Counted from the stretch's first letter, positions 18,115 through 26,800 are shown. The stretch: DNA of 64,000 nt from Sphingomonas rosea (GCF_039538065.1 NZ_BAABBR010000001.1:1402501-1466500), one strand, 5' to 3'. The notes: generated from the letters alone by a model not told the origin. Made by a program: numbers and translations.

Positions 18115-18900
18115 TTGAGCGCTCCGTTCCGTTTCCCGAAATTCTTCGTCACCTCGCCGGCCCCTTGCCCGTACCTTCCGGGCAAGATCGAACGGAAGGT
18201 GTTCACGGAATTGTCGGGTCACCACGCCGGTGAGCTGAACGAGGCGCTGGGCCGGATCGGCTTCCGCCGCTCGCAGTCGGTGGCCTACCGGCCGAGCTGC
18301 ATCGAGTGCCAGGCCTGCGTCTCGGTCCGGGTCGCCGCCAACGAATTCGTGCCCTCGACCACCCAGAAGAAACTGATCCGCCGGCATTCGGACCTTGAGG
18401 TGACGGCCTGCAAGCCGTGGACCACCGAAGAGCAGTTCGAACTCCTGCGACGCTATCTGTCGGTCCGGCACCCCGGCGGCGGGATGGCCGAGATGGACGA
18501 GAACGACTTTGCTGACATGGTCGAGCAGACCCCGGTCCGCACCTATGTCGTCGAATATCGCGAGCCGTCGGTCGACGAGCGCCCGGGCCGGTTGGTCGGC
18601 GCCTGCCTCAGCGACCAGCAGAGCGACGGGCTGAGCATGATCTATTCCTTCTACGATCCAAGTCTGACCGACCGGAAGGGGCTCGGCACCTTCATCATCC
18701 TCGACCACATCAACCGCGCCGCACGGGCCGGGCTGCCTTACGTCTACCTCGGCTATTGGGTCGAGGGTTCGGAGCGGATGGCCTACAAAGCGAGCTTCCG
18801 GCCGATCGAGAAGCTCGGCCGTGACGGGTGGAAGCGGTTCGAGCCCGGTCCGGCGGTGCCGACCGCCAAGGTTCGGACGCCGGGCCTCCTCAAGGTCTGA
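18115..18900 (+). CDS. bpt: Aspartate/glutamate leucyltransferase (Bpt)
   Basis: Bpt transfers leucine from Leu-tRNA to proteins with N-terminal Asp or Glu, marking them for ClpS/ClpAP degradation in the N-end rule pathway. The 261 residues have the ATE-type N-terminal domain with [17 protein letters not shown]. The cysteine-containing segment [16 protein letters not shown] and the C-terminal acyltransferase-like domain ([31 protein letters not shown]) complete the family pattern. The start is a TTG, and the protein then begins as family members do ([15 protein letters not shown]). An upstream half-site TTAACCAA (18023-18030) is one base from the CtrA 8-mer. Confidence 0.93.
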   Translation: MSAPFRFPKFFVTSPAPCPYLPGKIERKVFTELSGHHAGELNEALGRIGFRRSQSVAYRPSCIECQACVSVRVAANEFVPSTTQKKLIRRHSDLEVTACKPWTTEEQFELLRRYLSVRHPGGGMAEMDENDFADMVEQTPVRTYVVEYREPSVDERPGRLVGACLSDQQSDGLSMIYSFYDPSLTDRKGLGTFIILDHINRAARAGLPYVYLGYWVEGSERMAYKASFRPIEKLGRDGWKRFEPGPAVPTAKVRTPGLLKV

Positions 18901-18903
18901 GCT

Positions 18904-19608
18904 TCAGCCGACCGCGGTCCCGAAGAGGCGACCGACCCCGGCGGTGACGAGCATCGCCATCGCGCCCCAGAACCCGACCCGCAACACCGAGCGCCCGATC
19001 GGTGCGCCGCCGAGCTTCGCCCCGACCGCGCCGAGGATGACGAGGCAAAGCAGTGACACGATCACGACCGCCGGGATCAGCTGCGCCACCGGGACGAGCA
19101 GCACTGCCAGCAGCGGCGCCCCGGCGCCGGCGGTAAAGGTCAGCGCCGAGGTGATCGCGGCCTGGAGCGGACGCGCGGTGGTGATTTCGGAGATGCCGAG
19201 TTCGTCGCGAGCGTGCGCGCCGAGCGCATCATGCGCCATCATCTGGCCGGCCACCTGGAGCGCGAGCGACTTTTCGACCCCGCGCTCCTCGTAGATCTTC
19301 GCCAGCTCGAGCGTCTCGGCCTCGGGAATGGTGGCGAGCTCGACCCGTTCGCGCGCGAGGTCGGCCTGTTCGGTGTCGGACTGCGAGCTGACCGAGACAT
19401 ATTCGCCCGCGGCCATCGACATCGCGCCCGCGACCAGCGCGGCGATGCCGGCGATCAGCACTTCGTTCCGCCCTGCAGCCGAGGCGGCGACGCCGACGAT
19501 CAGGCTGCCGGTCGAGACGATCCCGTCATTGGCGCCGAGGACCGCGGCACGGAGCCAGCCGATGCGGCCCATGGCATGGCGTTCGCCGTGTGCGCGTTGG
19601 CTGCTCAT
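18904..19608 (-). CDS. VIT1/CCC1-family iron/manganese transporter
   Basis: This 234-residue membrane protein is of the VIT1/CCC1 type, which exports or sequesters Fe2+ or Mn2+. The N-terminal signature is LRAAVLGANDGIVSTGSLIVG, followed by a second helix ending MSMAAGEYVSVSSQSD. A cytoplasmic Glu-rich segment (LAKIYEERGVEKSLA) precedes three more helices. I chose the ATG at 19608. Upstream in-frame codons read a low-complexity Ser-rich leader and overlap the neighbouring gene. The HEXXH protease gene ends one base before this start, so the two are probably one operon below ctrA. Confidence 0.88.
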   Translation of the reverse strand: MSSQRAHGERHAMGRIGWLRAAVLGANDGIVSTGSLIVGVAASAAGRNEVLIAGIAALVAGAMSMAAGEYVSVSSQSDTEQADLARERVELATIPEAETLELAKIYEERGVEKSLALQVAGQMMAHDALGAHARDELGISEITTARPLQAAITSALTFTAGAGAPLLAVLLVPVAQLIPAVVIVSLLCLVILGAVGAKLGGAPIGRSVLRVGFWGAMAMLVTAGVGRLFGTAVG

Positions 19609-19609
19609 T

Positions 19610-20290
19610 TCAGCGCCACTCCTCGAAGAGCTTGTGGACGTCGCCGCCATTGGCGGCAAGCCGCGCCTCGACCTTCTTGCGGCCGGTCCAGTAGGCGAGG
19701 GCGGGGCGGGTCATGCGGGTGGCGATCAGCTGACGCGCCTCGGCATCGGTCAGCGCGCTGCTTCCCGCGACGTGATCGGCATAGCCCTCGACCAGTTCCT
19801 TGGACATGAAGAGCGAACGGAGCGTGCCGAATTCGGCACGGATGGCGCCATGGGTCAGCTCATGGGCGACGATGTCGGTCAGCCGGCGACGCGCGCCATA
19901 GGCGTTGGTCATCGTGTCACGGGCAGGATCGGCGTGGTTGATGATCACCGGCTCGCCGATCGGTCGGCTGAGCGCGAAGGCGTCGGCGGCCGAAACGGCC
20001 AGCCAGCGCCAGCGCCAGCCGCCGTCGGTCAGGAAGATCGCCTGGTCGAGTGGCGGCGCCTTGCCGAGCGGATCGGCCAGGACCTTGGCGTCGGCGCCCG
20101 CGACGATCGACTCGACGCGCGGGTGGATCGGCTGTTCGGAATAGACGCGGTGCGCGCCGACCTTCGCCTGGTAGGGGAAGGCGAGAAGCTGCGGAGCGAC
20201 GAGCGGCGAGGCGAGGAGCAGGAGGGCGGCGCCGAGGATCCGGTTGATCCAGCGTCGGCGCTTGCCGCCCCTCGGCCCGGGCCGGATCAA
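19610..20290 (-). CDS. Membrane-anchored HEXXH metallopeptidase-like protein
   Basis: This is a 226-residue protein with one N-terminal membrane helix ([21 protein letters not shown]) and a periplasmic domain. HELTH at residues 143-147 is a zinc-binding HEXXH motif. The following [10 protein letters not shown] (164-173) offers a glutamate as third ligand, a gluzincin-like arrangement. I do not recognise the family beyond this. The start is a TTG whose four bases overlap the ctrA stop (TTGA). Transcription from the ctrA side is therefore plausible, which would tie it to the cell cycle regulator's operon. Confidence 0.72.
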   Translation of the reverse strand: MIRPGPRGGKRRRWINRILGAALLLLASPLVAPQLLAFPYQAKVGAHRVYSEQPIHPRVESIVAGADAKVLADPLGKAPPLDQAIFLTDGGWRWRWLAVSAADAFALSRPIGEPVIINHADPARDTMTNAYGARRRLTDIVAHELTHGAIRAEFGTLRSLFMSKELVEGYADHVAGSSALTDAEARQLIATRMTRPALAYWTGRKKVEARLAANGGDVHKLFEEWR

Positions 20291-21000
20291 GCGACCGCGG
20301 CTTCCGGTACTTCGATGCCGATCTCGCCCGCGTCGCGCAGGACGTAGCCGCGGCCCCAGACGGTTTCGATGTAATTGTCGCCGCCGCAGGCGAGGCTGAG
20401 CTTCTTGCGGAGCTTGCAGATGAAGACGTCGATGATCTTGAGTTCGGGCTCGTCCATCCCGCCGTAGAGATGGTTGAGGAACATTTCCTTGGTCAGCGTG
20501 GTGCCCTTGCGGAGCGAGAGCAGCTCCAGCATCGCATATTCCTTGCCGGTCAGGTGCACGCGGGCGCCGTCGACCTCGACCGTCTTGGCGTCGAGATTGA
20601 CCGCGAGCTTGCCGGTGCGGATGACCGACTGGCTGTGGCCCTTCGAGCGGCGAACGATGGCGTGGATACGGGCGACGAGCTCATCGCGGTGGAAGGGCTT
20701 GGTGACGTAATCGTCGGCGCCGAAGCCCAAGGCGCGGACCTTCGAGTCCATCTCGCCGATGCCCGACAGGATCAGGACCGGAGTCGCGACCTTGGCGGTG
20801 CGGAGCTTCTTGAGCACGTCGTAGCCGTGCATGTCCGGCAGGTTCAGGTCGAGGAGGATGATGTCATAATCGTAGAGCTTGCCGAGATCGAGGCCCTCTT
20901 CCCCGAGGTCGGTCGTGTAGACGTTGAACCCCTCGGTCCCGAGCATCAGCTCGATCGACTTGGCGGTGGTGGGCTCATCCTCGATCAGCAGAACGCGCAT
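20287..21000 (-). CDS. ctrA: Cell cycle master response regulator CtrA
   Basis: CtrA is the OmpR-type transcription factor that controls cell cycle, motility and other functions in alphaproteobacteria. The 237 residues contain a receiver domain with acidic pocket E7/D8, phosphoacceptor D51 in [15 protein letters not shown], and K101 in [13 protein letters not shown]. The winged-helix DNA-binding domain has the very conserved [28 protein letters not shown] and [10 protein letters not shown]. The C-terminus ends EAAVA; in Caulobacter a hydrophobic Ala-Ala end recruits ClpXP, so a related tag may operate here. I chose the ATG at 21000; an ATG at 21006 would add two residues. Confidence 0.97.
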   Translation of the reverse strand: MRVLLIEDEPTTAKSIELMLGTEGFNVYTTDLGEEGLDLGKLYDYDIILLDLNLPDMHGYDVLKKLRTAKVATPVLILSGIGEMDSKVRALGFGADDYVTKPFHRDELVARIHAIVRRSKGHSQSVIRTGKLAVNLDAKTVEVDGARVHLTGKEYAMLELLSLRKGTTLTKEMFLNHLYGGMDEPELKIIDVFICKLRKKLSLACGGDNYIETVWGRGYVLRDAGEIGIEVPEAAVA

Positions 21001-21064
21001 TATCAAATCCCCCGTTCAAGGAGCTGCCAAGCGTTACGACGGCTTAACGGCCCTGAAGCGTGCA

Positions 21065-21108
21065 TTAACCATTAGCGGTCTCGCCTGAAAAGGTTAACAT
21101 GACCTAAA
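21065..21108 (-). promoter_or_regulatory. Candidate CtrA boxes upstream of ctrA
   Basis: TTAACCAT (21065-21072) matches the CtrA 8-mer. TTAA-CATGACC-TAAA (21094-21108) is the TTAA-N7-TTAA consensus with one mismatch. They lie about 65 and 95 bases upstream of ctrA, consistent with autoregulation. TTAA is scarce in this G+C-rich sequence, so the clustering is notable. Confidence 0.6.
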
Positions 21109-21114
21109 TAGCGG

Positions 21115-21129
21115 GATTCCAGTGGAATC
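21115..21129. promoter_or_regulatory. Pair of GANTC sites (CcrM methylation) in the ctrA upstream region
   Basis: GATTC (21115-21119) and GAATC (21125-21129) are GANTC sites ten bases apart. A third, GAGTC, lies at 21208-21212. In Caulobacter a GANTC site in the ctrA P1 promoter links ctrA transcription to replication through CcrM. The rest of the gap between ctrA and the next gene (21001-21328) shows no gene; it contains a 7-bp hairpin, CGGTCCG with CGGACCG, at 21233-21252. Confidence 0.55.
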
Positions 21130-21328
21130 GTTGCGGATCGGCATCAGTTTTCCACAGGCCGGCCGGAGTAATTCTCGCGCAAAGGTCCCGAAGGTCGCAG
21201 GGTCGGCGAGTCGAATTTGCGGTCCCCGACCCCGGTCCGGTCCCTCGGACCGCTGGAAAGCGGATCACGCCAAATCCTGCCAGGGAAGAGGGGTGCGGGA
21301 GCGACGCCCTTGCGCTAGGGCGGAGCCC

Positions 21329-22090
21329 ATGATCCTGTCCGAACGCATCCTCTACATCGACGCCGAAGCCATCGTGCTCGACAAGCCCGCGGGGCTGCCG
21401 GTCGACACGCCCAAGCGCGGCGGCGACAGCATCGAGGGGCGGATCGATGAGCTCAAGGCCGGCTTCAAGCGGCCGCCGACGGCGATGCACCGGCTCGACC
21501 AGGACACGTCGGGGTGCCTGCTGTTCGGGCGCCATCCGAGCGCGCGCGCGGTGTTCCAGCAGGCGTTCGAAGGCGGCTCGGTCGAGAAGACCTATCTGGC
21601 GGTGATCGCCGGCGAGATCGCGGGCGAGGAGGGCGAGATCGACCTGCCGCTCGCCAAGAAGAGCAGCGCCGAGGCGGGCTGGAAGATGGTGGGCGACCCC
21701 AAGGGACAGCGCGCGGTGACGCGGTGGCGCAAGCTCGGTAGCCGGGACGGCCGGACCCTGGTCGAGTTCAAGCCGCTGACGGGGCGCACGCACCAAATCC
21801 GAGTCCATGCGCGCGAGGGGCTGGGCGCGGGGATCCTCGGCGACCGTGTCTATGGCGTGCCGGGCGGGCCGATGCTGCTCCACGCGAGCCGGCTGGTCGT
21901 GCCGCGGCCCAAGCGGCCGGCGGTCGACGTGACCGCGCCGCTGCCGGAACATTGGGGGGCGTGGGCGGAACTGTTGGCGCCGGCGGTGGGCGAGGCTTCG
22001 GATGACGAGGCGGCGCCTTCGCCGGTTGAGGTCCCCGCCGTCGGCGGGATGACGGAAGACGGCGGGCCCACGGAAGCCGATGCGTCCTGA
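21329..22090 (+). CDS. RluA-family pseudouridine synthase
   Basis: This 253-residue enzyme isomerises uridine to pseudouridine in RNA. The catalytic aspartate is D57 in the motif HRLDQDTSG. VEKTYLAVIAG, LTGRTHQIRVH and LGDRVYG are further family motifs. There is no S4 domain, which is more like RluA/TruC-type members. The rRNA or tRNA target is unknown. The ATG at 21329 follows CGGAG; an in-frame ATG at 21122 would add a non-conserved leader. The last 25 residues (from EVPAVGG on) coincide with a palindromic repeat. The end overlaps arfB by 11 bases. Confidence 0.88.
   Translation: MILSERILYIDAEAIVLDKPAGLPVDTPKRGGDSIEGRIDELKAGFKRPPTAMHRLDQDTSGCLLFGRHPSARAVFQQAFEGGSVEKTYLAVIAGEIAGEEGEIDLPLAKKSSAEAGWKMVGDPKGQRAVTRWRKLGSRDGRTLVEFKPLTGRTHQIRVHAREGLGAGILGDRVYGVPGGPMLLHASRLVVPRPKRPAVDVTAPLPEHWGAWAELLAPAVGEASDDEAAPSPVEVPAVGGMTEDGGPTEADAS
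22028..22055. repeat. Palindromic repeat within the RluA-family gene 3' end
   Basis: GAGGTCCCCGCC (22028-22039) leads into a perfect hairpin, CCCGCCG (22034-22040) and CGGCGGG (22042-22048), followed by ATGACGG. The first 12 bases are identical to 13489-13500 in the other repeat, and the overall layout (arm, loop, arm, GACG) is shared. It lies in coding sequence near the stop. Confidence 0.6.
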
Positions 22091-22490
22091 GGACGTCCGC
22101 ATTCCCGAGGAGGCGCTGAGCGAGACCTTTCTCGCGAGCACGGGGCCCGGCGGGCAGAACGTCAACAAGGTCGCGACCGCCTGCCAGCTGCGGTGCAACG
22201 TCTACGCGCTGGGCCTGCCGCCTTACGCCTACGAGCAACTAAAGGCGCTGGCGGGCTCGAAGCTGACGATTGGCGGCGAACTGGTCATCACCGCGCGCAC
22301 CCACCGGACGCGTGAGGCCAATCGCGAGGAAGCGCGGCGGCGACTCGCGGGGCTGATCGCCGACGCCCTCCACCGCGACCCCAAGCGCCGCCCCACCAAG
22401 CCCAGCCGGGCCGCCAAGGCCAAAAGGCTCGACAGCAAGAAGGGCCGCGGGGCGGTGAAGGCGATGCGGGGCCGCGTCAGCCTCGACTGA
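22080..22490 (+). CDS. arfB: Alternative ribosome-rescue factor ArfB (YaeJ)
   Basis: ArfB hydrolyses peptidyl-tRNA on ribosomes stalled at the 3' end of broken mRNA. The 136 residues have the release-factor GGQ motif at 24-26 in STGPGGQNVNK. The C-terminal tail is long and basic (RAAKAKRLDSKKGRGAVK), the part that reaches into the empty mRNA channel. The lack of release-factor domains 1 and 2 separates it from PrfA/PrfB. Its start lies inside the end of the pseudouridine synthase gene, so translation is probably coupled. Confidence 0.94.
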   Translation: MRPEDVRIPEEALSETFLASTGPGGQNVNKVATACQLRCNVYALGLPPYAYEQLKALAGSKLTIGGELVITARTHRTREANREEARRRLAGLIADALHRDPKRRPTKPSRAAKAKRLDSKKGRGAVKAMRGRVSLD

Positions 22491-22548
22491 GTCGAGGGTT
22501 CGGAACCAACCCATTGCGGAAATCGGCCCGAGGCACGATCATCCGGCG

Positions 22549-22815
22549 ATGGTGGCGAAGCGGGAACTCGACGGCGGCACGGTGCATGATCTGCCTGACG
22601 ATCTCGCAGCGGCGCTTCGAGGCTCGGCCGAGGCGGCGGCGACGTGGCGCGACATCACCCCGCTCGCGCGCAACGAGTGGATCTGCTGGGTGACGAGCCC
22701 GAAGAAGCCAGAGACGCGGGCGAAGCGGATCGCTTGGGGGCTCGAGAGCCTCGGCGAAGGCAAGCGGCGGCCGTGCTGCTGGCCGGGGTGCAAGCATCGG
22801 GAGGCGGGACAGTGA
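22549..22815 (+). CDS. YdeI/OmpD-associated family small protein
   Basis: This 88-residue protein matches the C-terminal part of the YdeI/OmpD-associated family. It has the pattern DLPDDLAAALRGS, then PLARNEWICWVTSPKKPETRAKRI. Similar short proteins stand alone in many bacteria; function is not established. Two cysteine pairs near the end (CCWPGC) could bind metal. The stop overlaps the next gene's GTG start. Confidence 0.7.
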   Translation: MVAKRELDGGTVHDLPDDLAAALRGSAEAAATWRDITPLARNEWICWVTSPKKPETRAKRIAWGLESLGEGKRRPCCWPGCKHREAGQ

Positions 22816-23381
22816 TCGGGTTGGGGTTGGCCATGCTCGTGGCCACGGCACCGACGGATGCATCGGTAAGGGTGACCAGCACCGCGATTCCGGTCGGCAA
22901 GGACGAGCGGGTCGGGCCGCACATGATCCGGCTGAATGCGCATGCCCTTGCGGTTCCGGCGAGCTTCATTCGCGGGATGGACGATGCGGAACTGTTCGGC
23001 CTCGGGCTGATCAAGTCGGGGGAGCGCTGCCTCGCGATGTCGACCGCCGGCACGATCCTGTCGGCCGACGCCGCGCCGTGCGCACCGCTTGCAACGCACC
23101 GGTACAAGTCGATCCCCTGCGATGCGGCGGTGGTCCGGGACGCGGGGCTCGGCTGGCGGATCGGCTGCCGGGTCGAGCACGACGGGCGCAGTTCCTTCGT
23201 GGCGACGCGCATCGACGGGACCGAGACAAAGCTGATCGGCTCGGTTTCCGAGCGGGTCCGCTTCATCGAACCCTTCATCCTGCACGACCGCTTCATCCTG
23301 CGCACGCTCGGGTCCGACACCGGGGACCGGCTGCTGATCACCGAATATTATTGGGGACCGAGGGACAGCGAGGGGGACTGA
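22812..23381 (+). CDS. Unknown secreted protein
   Basis: I do not recognise this protein of about 189 residues. It starts with a short hydrophobic segment (VIGLGLAMLVATAPTDAS), probably a signal peptide. The rest is beta-rich with four cysteines (RCLAM, APCAPL, IPCDAA, GCRVE). The GTG at 22812 overlaps the preceding stop (GTGA); an ATG at 22833 is an alternative. The gene converges on nadA with ten bases between the ends. Codon use looks like that of its neighbours. Confidence 0.6.
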   Translation: MIGLGLAMLVATAPTDASVRVTSTAIPVGKDERVGPHMIRLNAHALAVPASFIRGMDDAELFGLGLIKSGERCLAMSTAGTILSADAAPCAPLATHRYKSIPCDAAVVRDAGLGWRIGCRVEHDGRSSFVATRIDGTETKLIGSVSERVRFIEPFILHDRFILRTLGSDTGDRLLITEYYWGPRDSEGD

Positions 23382-23391
23382 AGCTCCGGCT

Positions 23392-24411
23392 CTAGTCCTG
23401 CTCGCCTTCGCTGCGGAAGGGGACGACGGGGCGGCCGACGTCGCCTTGGCCGACGGTGCGGCCGGCCATTTCAAGCATCCGCTCGAGCGGCACGCGGGCC
23501 TTGTCCATGAGCTCGGGCTCGAGTTCGATCCGCGGCTCGAGGTCGCGCAAGGCCACGTAGAGCTTCTCGAGCGTGTTCAATGCCATGTACGGGCACATGT
23601 TGCAGTTGCAGTTGCCGTCGCCGCCGGGCACCCCGATGAACGTCTTGTGCGGGGCGGCCTTCTCCATCTGGTGGATGATGTGCGGCTCGGTCGCGACGAG
23701 GATGACGTCGCTCGGCGAATTGATCGCGAAGTCGAGGATGGCGCGGGTCGAGCCGACATGGTCGGCATGGTCGACGATGTGCGGCGGGCACTCGGGATGC
23801 GCGGCGACCGGCGCGCCGGGATATTGCGCCTTGAGCTTGAGCAGCTCGGTCTCGCTGAAGGCCTGGTGGACGATGCAGATGCCCGGCCACAGCAGCATCT
23901 CGCGGCCGGTCTTGCGGGCGAGGTAGCCGCCGAGGTGACGGTCGGGGCCGAAGATGATCTTCTGCTCCTTGGGGATCTGGCTGAGGATCACGTCGGCCGA
24001 GGAGCTGGTGACGATGATGTCGCTCTGCGCCTTCACCGCCGCCGAGCAGTTGATGTAGGTCAGCGCGATATGGTCGGGGTGCGCGGCGCGGAAGGCGGCG
24101 AACTGGTCGGGCGGGCAGCTGTCCTCGAGGCTGCAGCCGGCGTCCATGTCGGGCAGGATCACGATCTTCTGCGGTGACAGGATCTTGGCGGTCTCGGCCA
24201 TGAAGCGGACGCCGCAGAAGGCGATGACGTCGGCGTCGGTCGCGGCGGCCTTGCGGGAAAGGTCGAGACTGTCGCCGACGAAGTCCGCCAAGTCCTGAAG
24301 CTCGGGCTTCTGGTAATAGTGCGCGAGGATGACGGCGTTCCGCTCCTCCTTGAGGCGCTGGATCTCGCCGAGCAGGTCGACGCCCTTGAGGCTGGTTGCG
24401 GGTGCGGACAT
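23392..24411 (-). CDS. nadA: Quinolinate synthase
   Basis: NadA condenses iminoaspartate (from NadB) with dihydroxyacetone phosphate to form quinolinate for NAD synthesis, using a [4Fe-4S] cluster. The 339 residues begin with the family motif ERNAVILAHYYQKPELQDLADFVGDSL. Conserved cysteines occur in TYINCSAAVKA (C122), AHPECPPHI (C208) and GNCNCNMCPYMALN (268-273). Three of these regions are expected to hold the cluster ligands. nadB and nadC are not in the window, so the pathway genes are scattered here. A polytopic membrane protein gene lies 21 bases upstream. Confidence 0.96.
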   Translation of the reverse strand: MSAPATSLKGVDLLGEIQRLKEERNAVILAHYYQKPELQDLADFVGDSLDLSRKAAATDADVIAFCGVRFMAETAKILSPQKIVILPDMDAGCSLEDSCPPDQFAAFRAAHPDHIALTYINCSAAVKAQSDIIVTSSSADVILSQIPKEQKIIFGPDRHLGGYLARKTGREMLLWPGICIVHQAFSETELLKLKAQYPGAPVAAHPECPPHIVDHADHVGSTRAILDFAINSPSDVILVATEPHIIHQMEKAAPHKTFIGVPGGDGNCNCNMCPYMALNTLEKLYVALRDLEPRIELEPELMDKARVPLERMLEMAGRTVGQGDVGRPVVPFRSEGEQD

Positions 24412-24432
24412 GCGCCCGAGATAGGCGGGGCC

Positions 24433-25170
24433 TCAGCCCGCGGCAATGCTCTGGGCGAGGGCATTCCACGCGGGCGTGCGCGAGAGGAGCTCGATCGCGA
24501 GGCGCGAGACGACCAGCAGCAGCGCGATCACGAGGGTCGCGGGATGGACCCGGCCGAGGACCTTTCGGTCGTGGCGGGCGAGGATCGCAACCGCGCCAAG
24601 CTGGATGCCGGTGGCGACGAGCCCGCCGACGGTCTGGCCCATGAGCGGCATGGGGAGGAGGCGGCCGAGCGCGGGCTCCATGACCATGATGCCGGTGCCG
24701 ACCATCAGCCGCCGATGCCATTCGATCTGGCGGCGCTTGACGATGGCAAGGCCGACCACGAGCGCGAAGCCGAGCATCCCGAACTGGTTCAGCGCGAGGA
24801 AGAAGCCGTTGGTGAAGAAGGGCGGGACGGTGCCCATGGCGATGGCGTGGACGCCGGTGAAGCTGCCGAAGCCGACCACCGCGACCGCGAGCAGGACGGC
24901 GAGCCAACCGGTCTTGCGGTGGATCGCGACCTGGCCGCTCGAGATGAGGGTGCTCTGGAGGACGTAGACGCCGAGCCAACTCACCATCAGCGCGCCGTGG
25001 ACGTGGAGGAACCAGGGGGCCTCGATGATATTGACGAAGCCGCGCAGCTCGAACTGGATGAAGCCGAACAGTATGAAGGCGGCCATGGCGATGGCGAAGC
25101 GGGTGAAGAAGGCCTGATCGGCCATGAACCCGCGCACGGGCGTGGCGGTGGTTGCAGCGTTGCTAGCCAT
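24433..25170 (-). CDS. Unknown polytopic membrane protein
   Basis: This is a 245-residue protein with about seven predicted membrane helices and short loops. Recognisable pieces are APWFLHVHGALMVSWLGVYVLQ and VAIHRKTGWLAVLLAVAVVG. The histidines in HVHG, IHRK and EWHRRLM recur near helix ends, which suggests a haem or metal site as in some DUF2306-like or cytochrome b561-like proteins. I cannot confirm the family. It lies upstream of nadA on the same strand with a 21-base gap and may share its transcript. Confidence 0.7.
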   Translation of the reverse strand: MASNAATTATPVRGFMADQAFFTRFAIAMAAFILFGFIQFELRGFVNIIEAPWFLHVHGALMVSWLGVYVLQSTLISSGQVAIHRKTGWLAVLLAVAVVGFGSFTGVHAIAMGTVPPFFTNGFFLALNQFGMLGFALVVGLAIVKRRQIEWHRRLMVGTGIMVMEPALGRLLPMPLMGQTVGGLVATGIQLGAVAILARHDRKVLGRVHPATLVIALLLVVSRLAIELLSRTPAWNALAQSIAAG

Positions 25171-25235
25171 GCGAAATCCCCTGTCGCCGCTCCCCTGCGG
25201 CTACGGCGACTCGATAGCGGAAAACGGCGCTTTTG

Positions 25236-25943
25236 TCAGCGGGCCTGTTGGCGTTCGGCGAGGACCTGCTCGATCGAACGGCTGACGTCCCAGCGCTCCG
25301 TGCTGGGCGTGCCGCTCGCCGGCGTGACGACCCGGACGGTGAGCGGGCCGAGACCCGCGGCATCGAGCGGCGCGCGGGCGAGGCCGGCGACGACCTTCTC
25401 GGCATTGGCCTGCGCGCGGGCGAGGTTGGCGGGCTCGGCGGCGACTTCGCCGGCCTTGGCGGTGGCGAGCTGCGAGGCGCGGCGCTGGAGGTTCACCGAG
25501 GCATTCCGGGTAACGAAGACCCCGCTGGTGCCCGCGACCGAGCGATTGGCCTCGTCGACATTGGGCGCTTCGGGCGTGACGATGGGAACGCGGATGGTGA
25601 GGATGCGGTTCTGCTGATCCCAGCGATAATCGTCGGCGCCGAGGCCCGAGAGGTCGAGCGTATATCCGACGCTGTAGGGGATGGTCGCCTTCTGCGAGGA
25701 GCGGAGGATCGGAAGCGCGCCATTGTCGACCGTGGTGACGTCGAGCGTGCCCTTCACCTCGCCGACCTTGAGCGCGGCCTTGTTCGAGAAGGTGGCGGAG
25801 AGGACCCGGACGATGCCCTGCGCCTGCGCGAGCTCCTCGTCGACGCGCTTTTTCTCGGCCTTTTGCTGCATCCAGAAGCCAAGGCCGCCGAGGACCAGCA
25901 GGGCGACCAGCAGCAACGGCCAGTGACGTTTCAAGCCTTCCAT
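25236..25943 (-). CDS. DUF4230 family membrane-anchored protein
   Basis: This 235-residue protein has one N-terminal membrane helix (HWPLLLVALLVLGGLGFWMQ), a charged coiled segment (KAEKKRVDEELAQAQG) and a domain resembling DUF4230. The domain starts RVLSATFSNKAALKVGEVKG and ends RWDVSRSIEQVLAE. Function is unknown. The ATG at 25943 lies inside the end of the upstream MBL gene, overlapping by 13 bases, so the two are probably translated together. Confidence 0.75.
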   Translation of the reverse strand: MEGLKRHWPLLLVALLVLGGLGFWMQQKAEKKRVDEELAQAQGIVRVLSATFSNKAALKVGEVKGTLDVTTVDNGALPILRSSQKATIPYSVGYTLDLSGLGADDYRWDQQNRILTIRVPIVTPEAPNVDEANRSVAGTSGVFVTRNASVNLQRRASQLATAKAGEVAAEPANLARAQANAEKVVAGLARAPLDAAGLGPLTVRVVTPASGTPSTERWDVSRSIEQVLAERQQAR

Positions 25944-26800
25944 GTCGCTCCAACGCGGGTCACGCGTCCCTGCTCCTCGAGGGTGACGAGGTGGGCGAGC
26001 GCGGTCGCCTGCGCCGCGCGGACGAGGCGGGCGTCGAGGCCGGGATAGGCGCGGGCGGTGAGCGCCTCGAGCGTGCCGGGCTGTTCGGCGGCAAGGCGCT
26101 GGAGCTGGCGCTCGCGCTGCAGGCGGTGACCGAGCAGGCCGCGCAGCAGGCGCTGGGGGTCCTCGACCGGCTCGCCGTGCGCGGGGTGGTAGATGGTCTC
26201 GGGCCGGCCCTGCAGCTTCTGGAGGCTCGCCATATAGTCGCCCATGTGGCCGTCGGGCGGGATCACCACGGTGGTCGACCAGCCCATCACATGATCGCCG
26301 CTGAACAGCCGCTCGCCCCAAGCGAAGCAGAGGTGGTTCGAGGTGTGGCCGGGAGTGTGGACGGCTTCGAGCGGCCTACCTTCGTGGGCGAAGGTCTCCC
26401 CGTCGGCGAGGATGCGGTCTGGCGCGTAGTCGGGGTCGAAGCCCGCTTCCTGGTTACCGGGGATGGCGAGCGGCGCGCAGCCCCAGACGGGCGCCCCGAG
26501 GCGCGCGGCGAGCGGCGCGGCGCCCGGGCTGTGGTCGCGGTGGGTATGGGTGACGAGGATGGCGTCCACCGGGCGCCCCGCCACCGCCGCGACGATTGCG
26601 TCGAGGTGGGCGTCGTCGACCGGACCGGGGTCGAGGACGAGCAGGCGATCGGTGCCGATCAGGTGGACCCAGGTGCCTTCGCCGGTGAAGGGCGAGGGAT
26701 TGGGCGCGAGCAGCCGGGCGAGGTCGGGCCCGAGGGCGTAGAGGCGGCCGGGCTCATGCGTCACGACATGGCACAAAGCAGAGGAGTCGCCGGGGAGCAA
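25931..26800 (-). CDS. MBL-fold metallo-hydrolase (LACTB2-like)
   Basis: This metallo-beta-lactamase-fold hydrolase of up to 289 residues has the zinc motif THTHRDH (H85, H87, D89, H90). VHTPGHTSNHLCF, FSGDHVMGW and HPAHGEP provide the remaining metal ligands. The C-terminal extension (about 210-289) is a winged-helix-like domain as in LACTB2-type nucleases and hydrolases. The substrate is unknown. The start is uncertain. A TTG at 26800 sits too close to GGAGGAG, and a GTG at 26764 is the main alternative. Confidence 0.85.
   Translation of the reverse strand: MLPGDSSALCHVVTHEPGRLYALGPDLARLLAPNPSPFTGEGTWVHLIGTDRLLVLDPGPVDDAHLDAIVAAVAGRPVDAILVTHTHRDHSPGAAPLAARLGAPVWGCAPLAIPGNQEAGFDPDYAPDRILADGETFAHEGRPLEAVHTPGHTSNHLCFAWGERLFSGDHVMGWSTTVVIPPDGHMGDYMASLQKLQGRPETIYHPAHGEPVEDPQRLLRGLLGHRLQRERQLQRLAAEQPGTLEALTARAYPGLDARLVRAAQATALAHLVTLEEQGRVTRVGATWKA

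Noticed and set aside
22481..22497. Palindrome CCTCGACT-G-AGTCGAGG spanning the arfB stop codon
   Set aside because: It has no T run after it, so it is not called a terminator, although it may add some mRNA stability.
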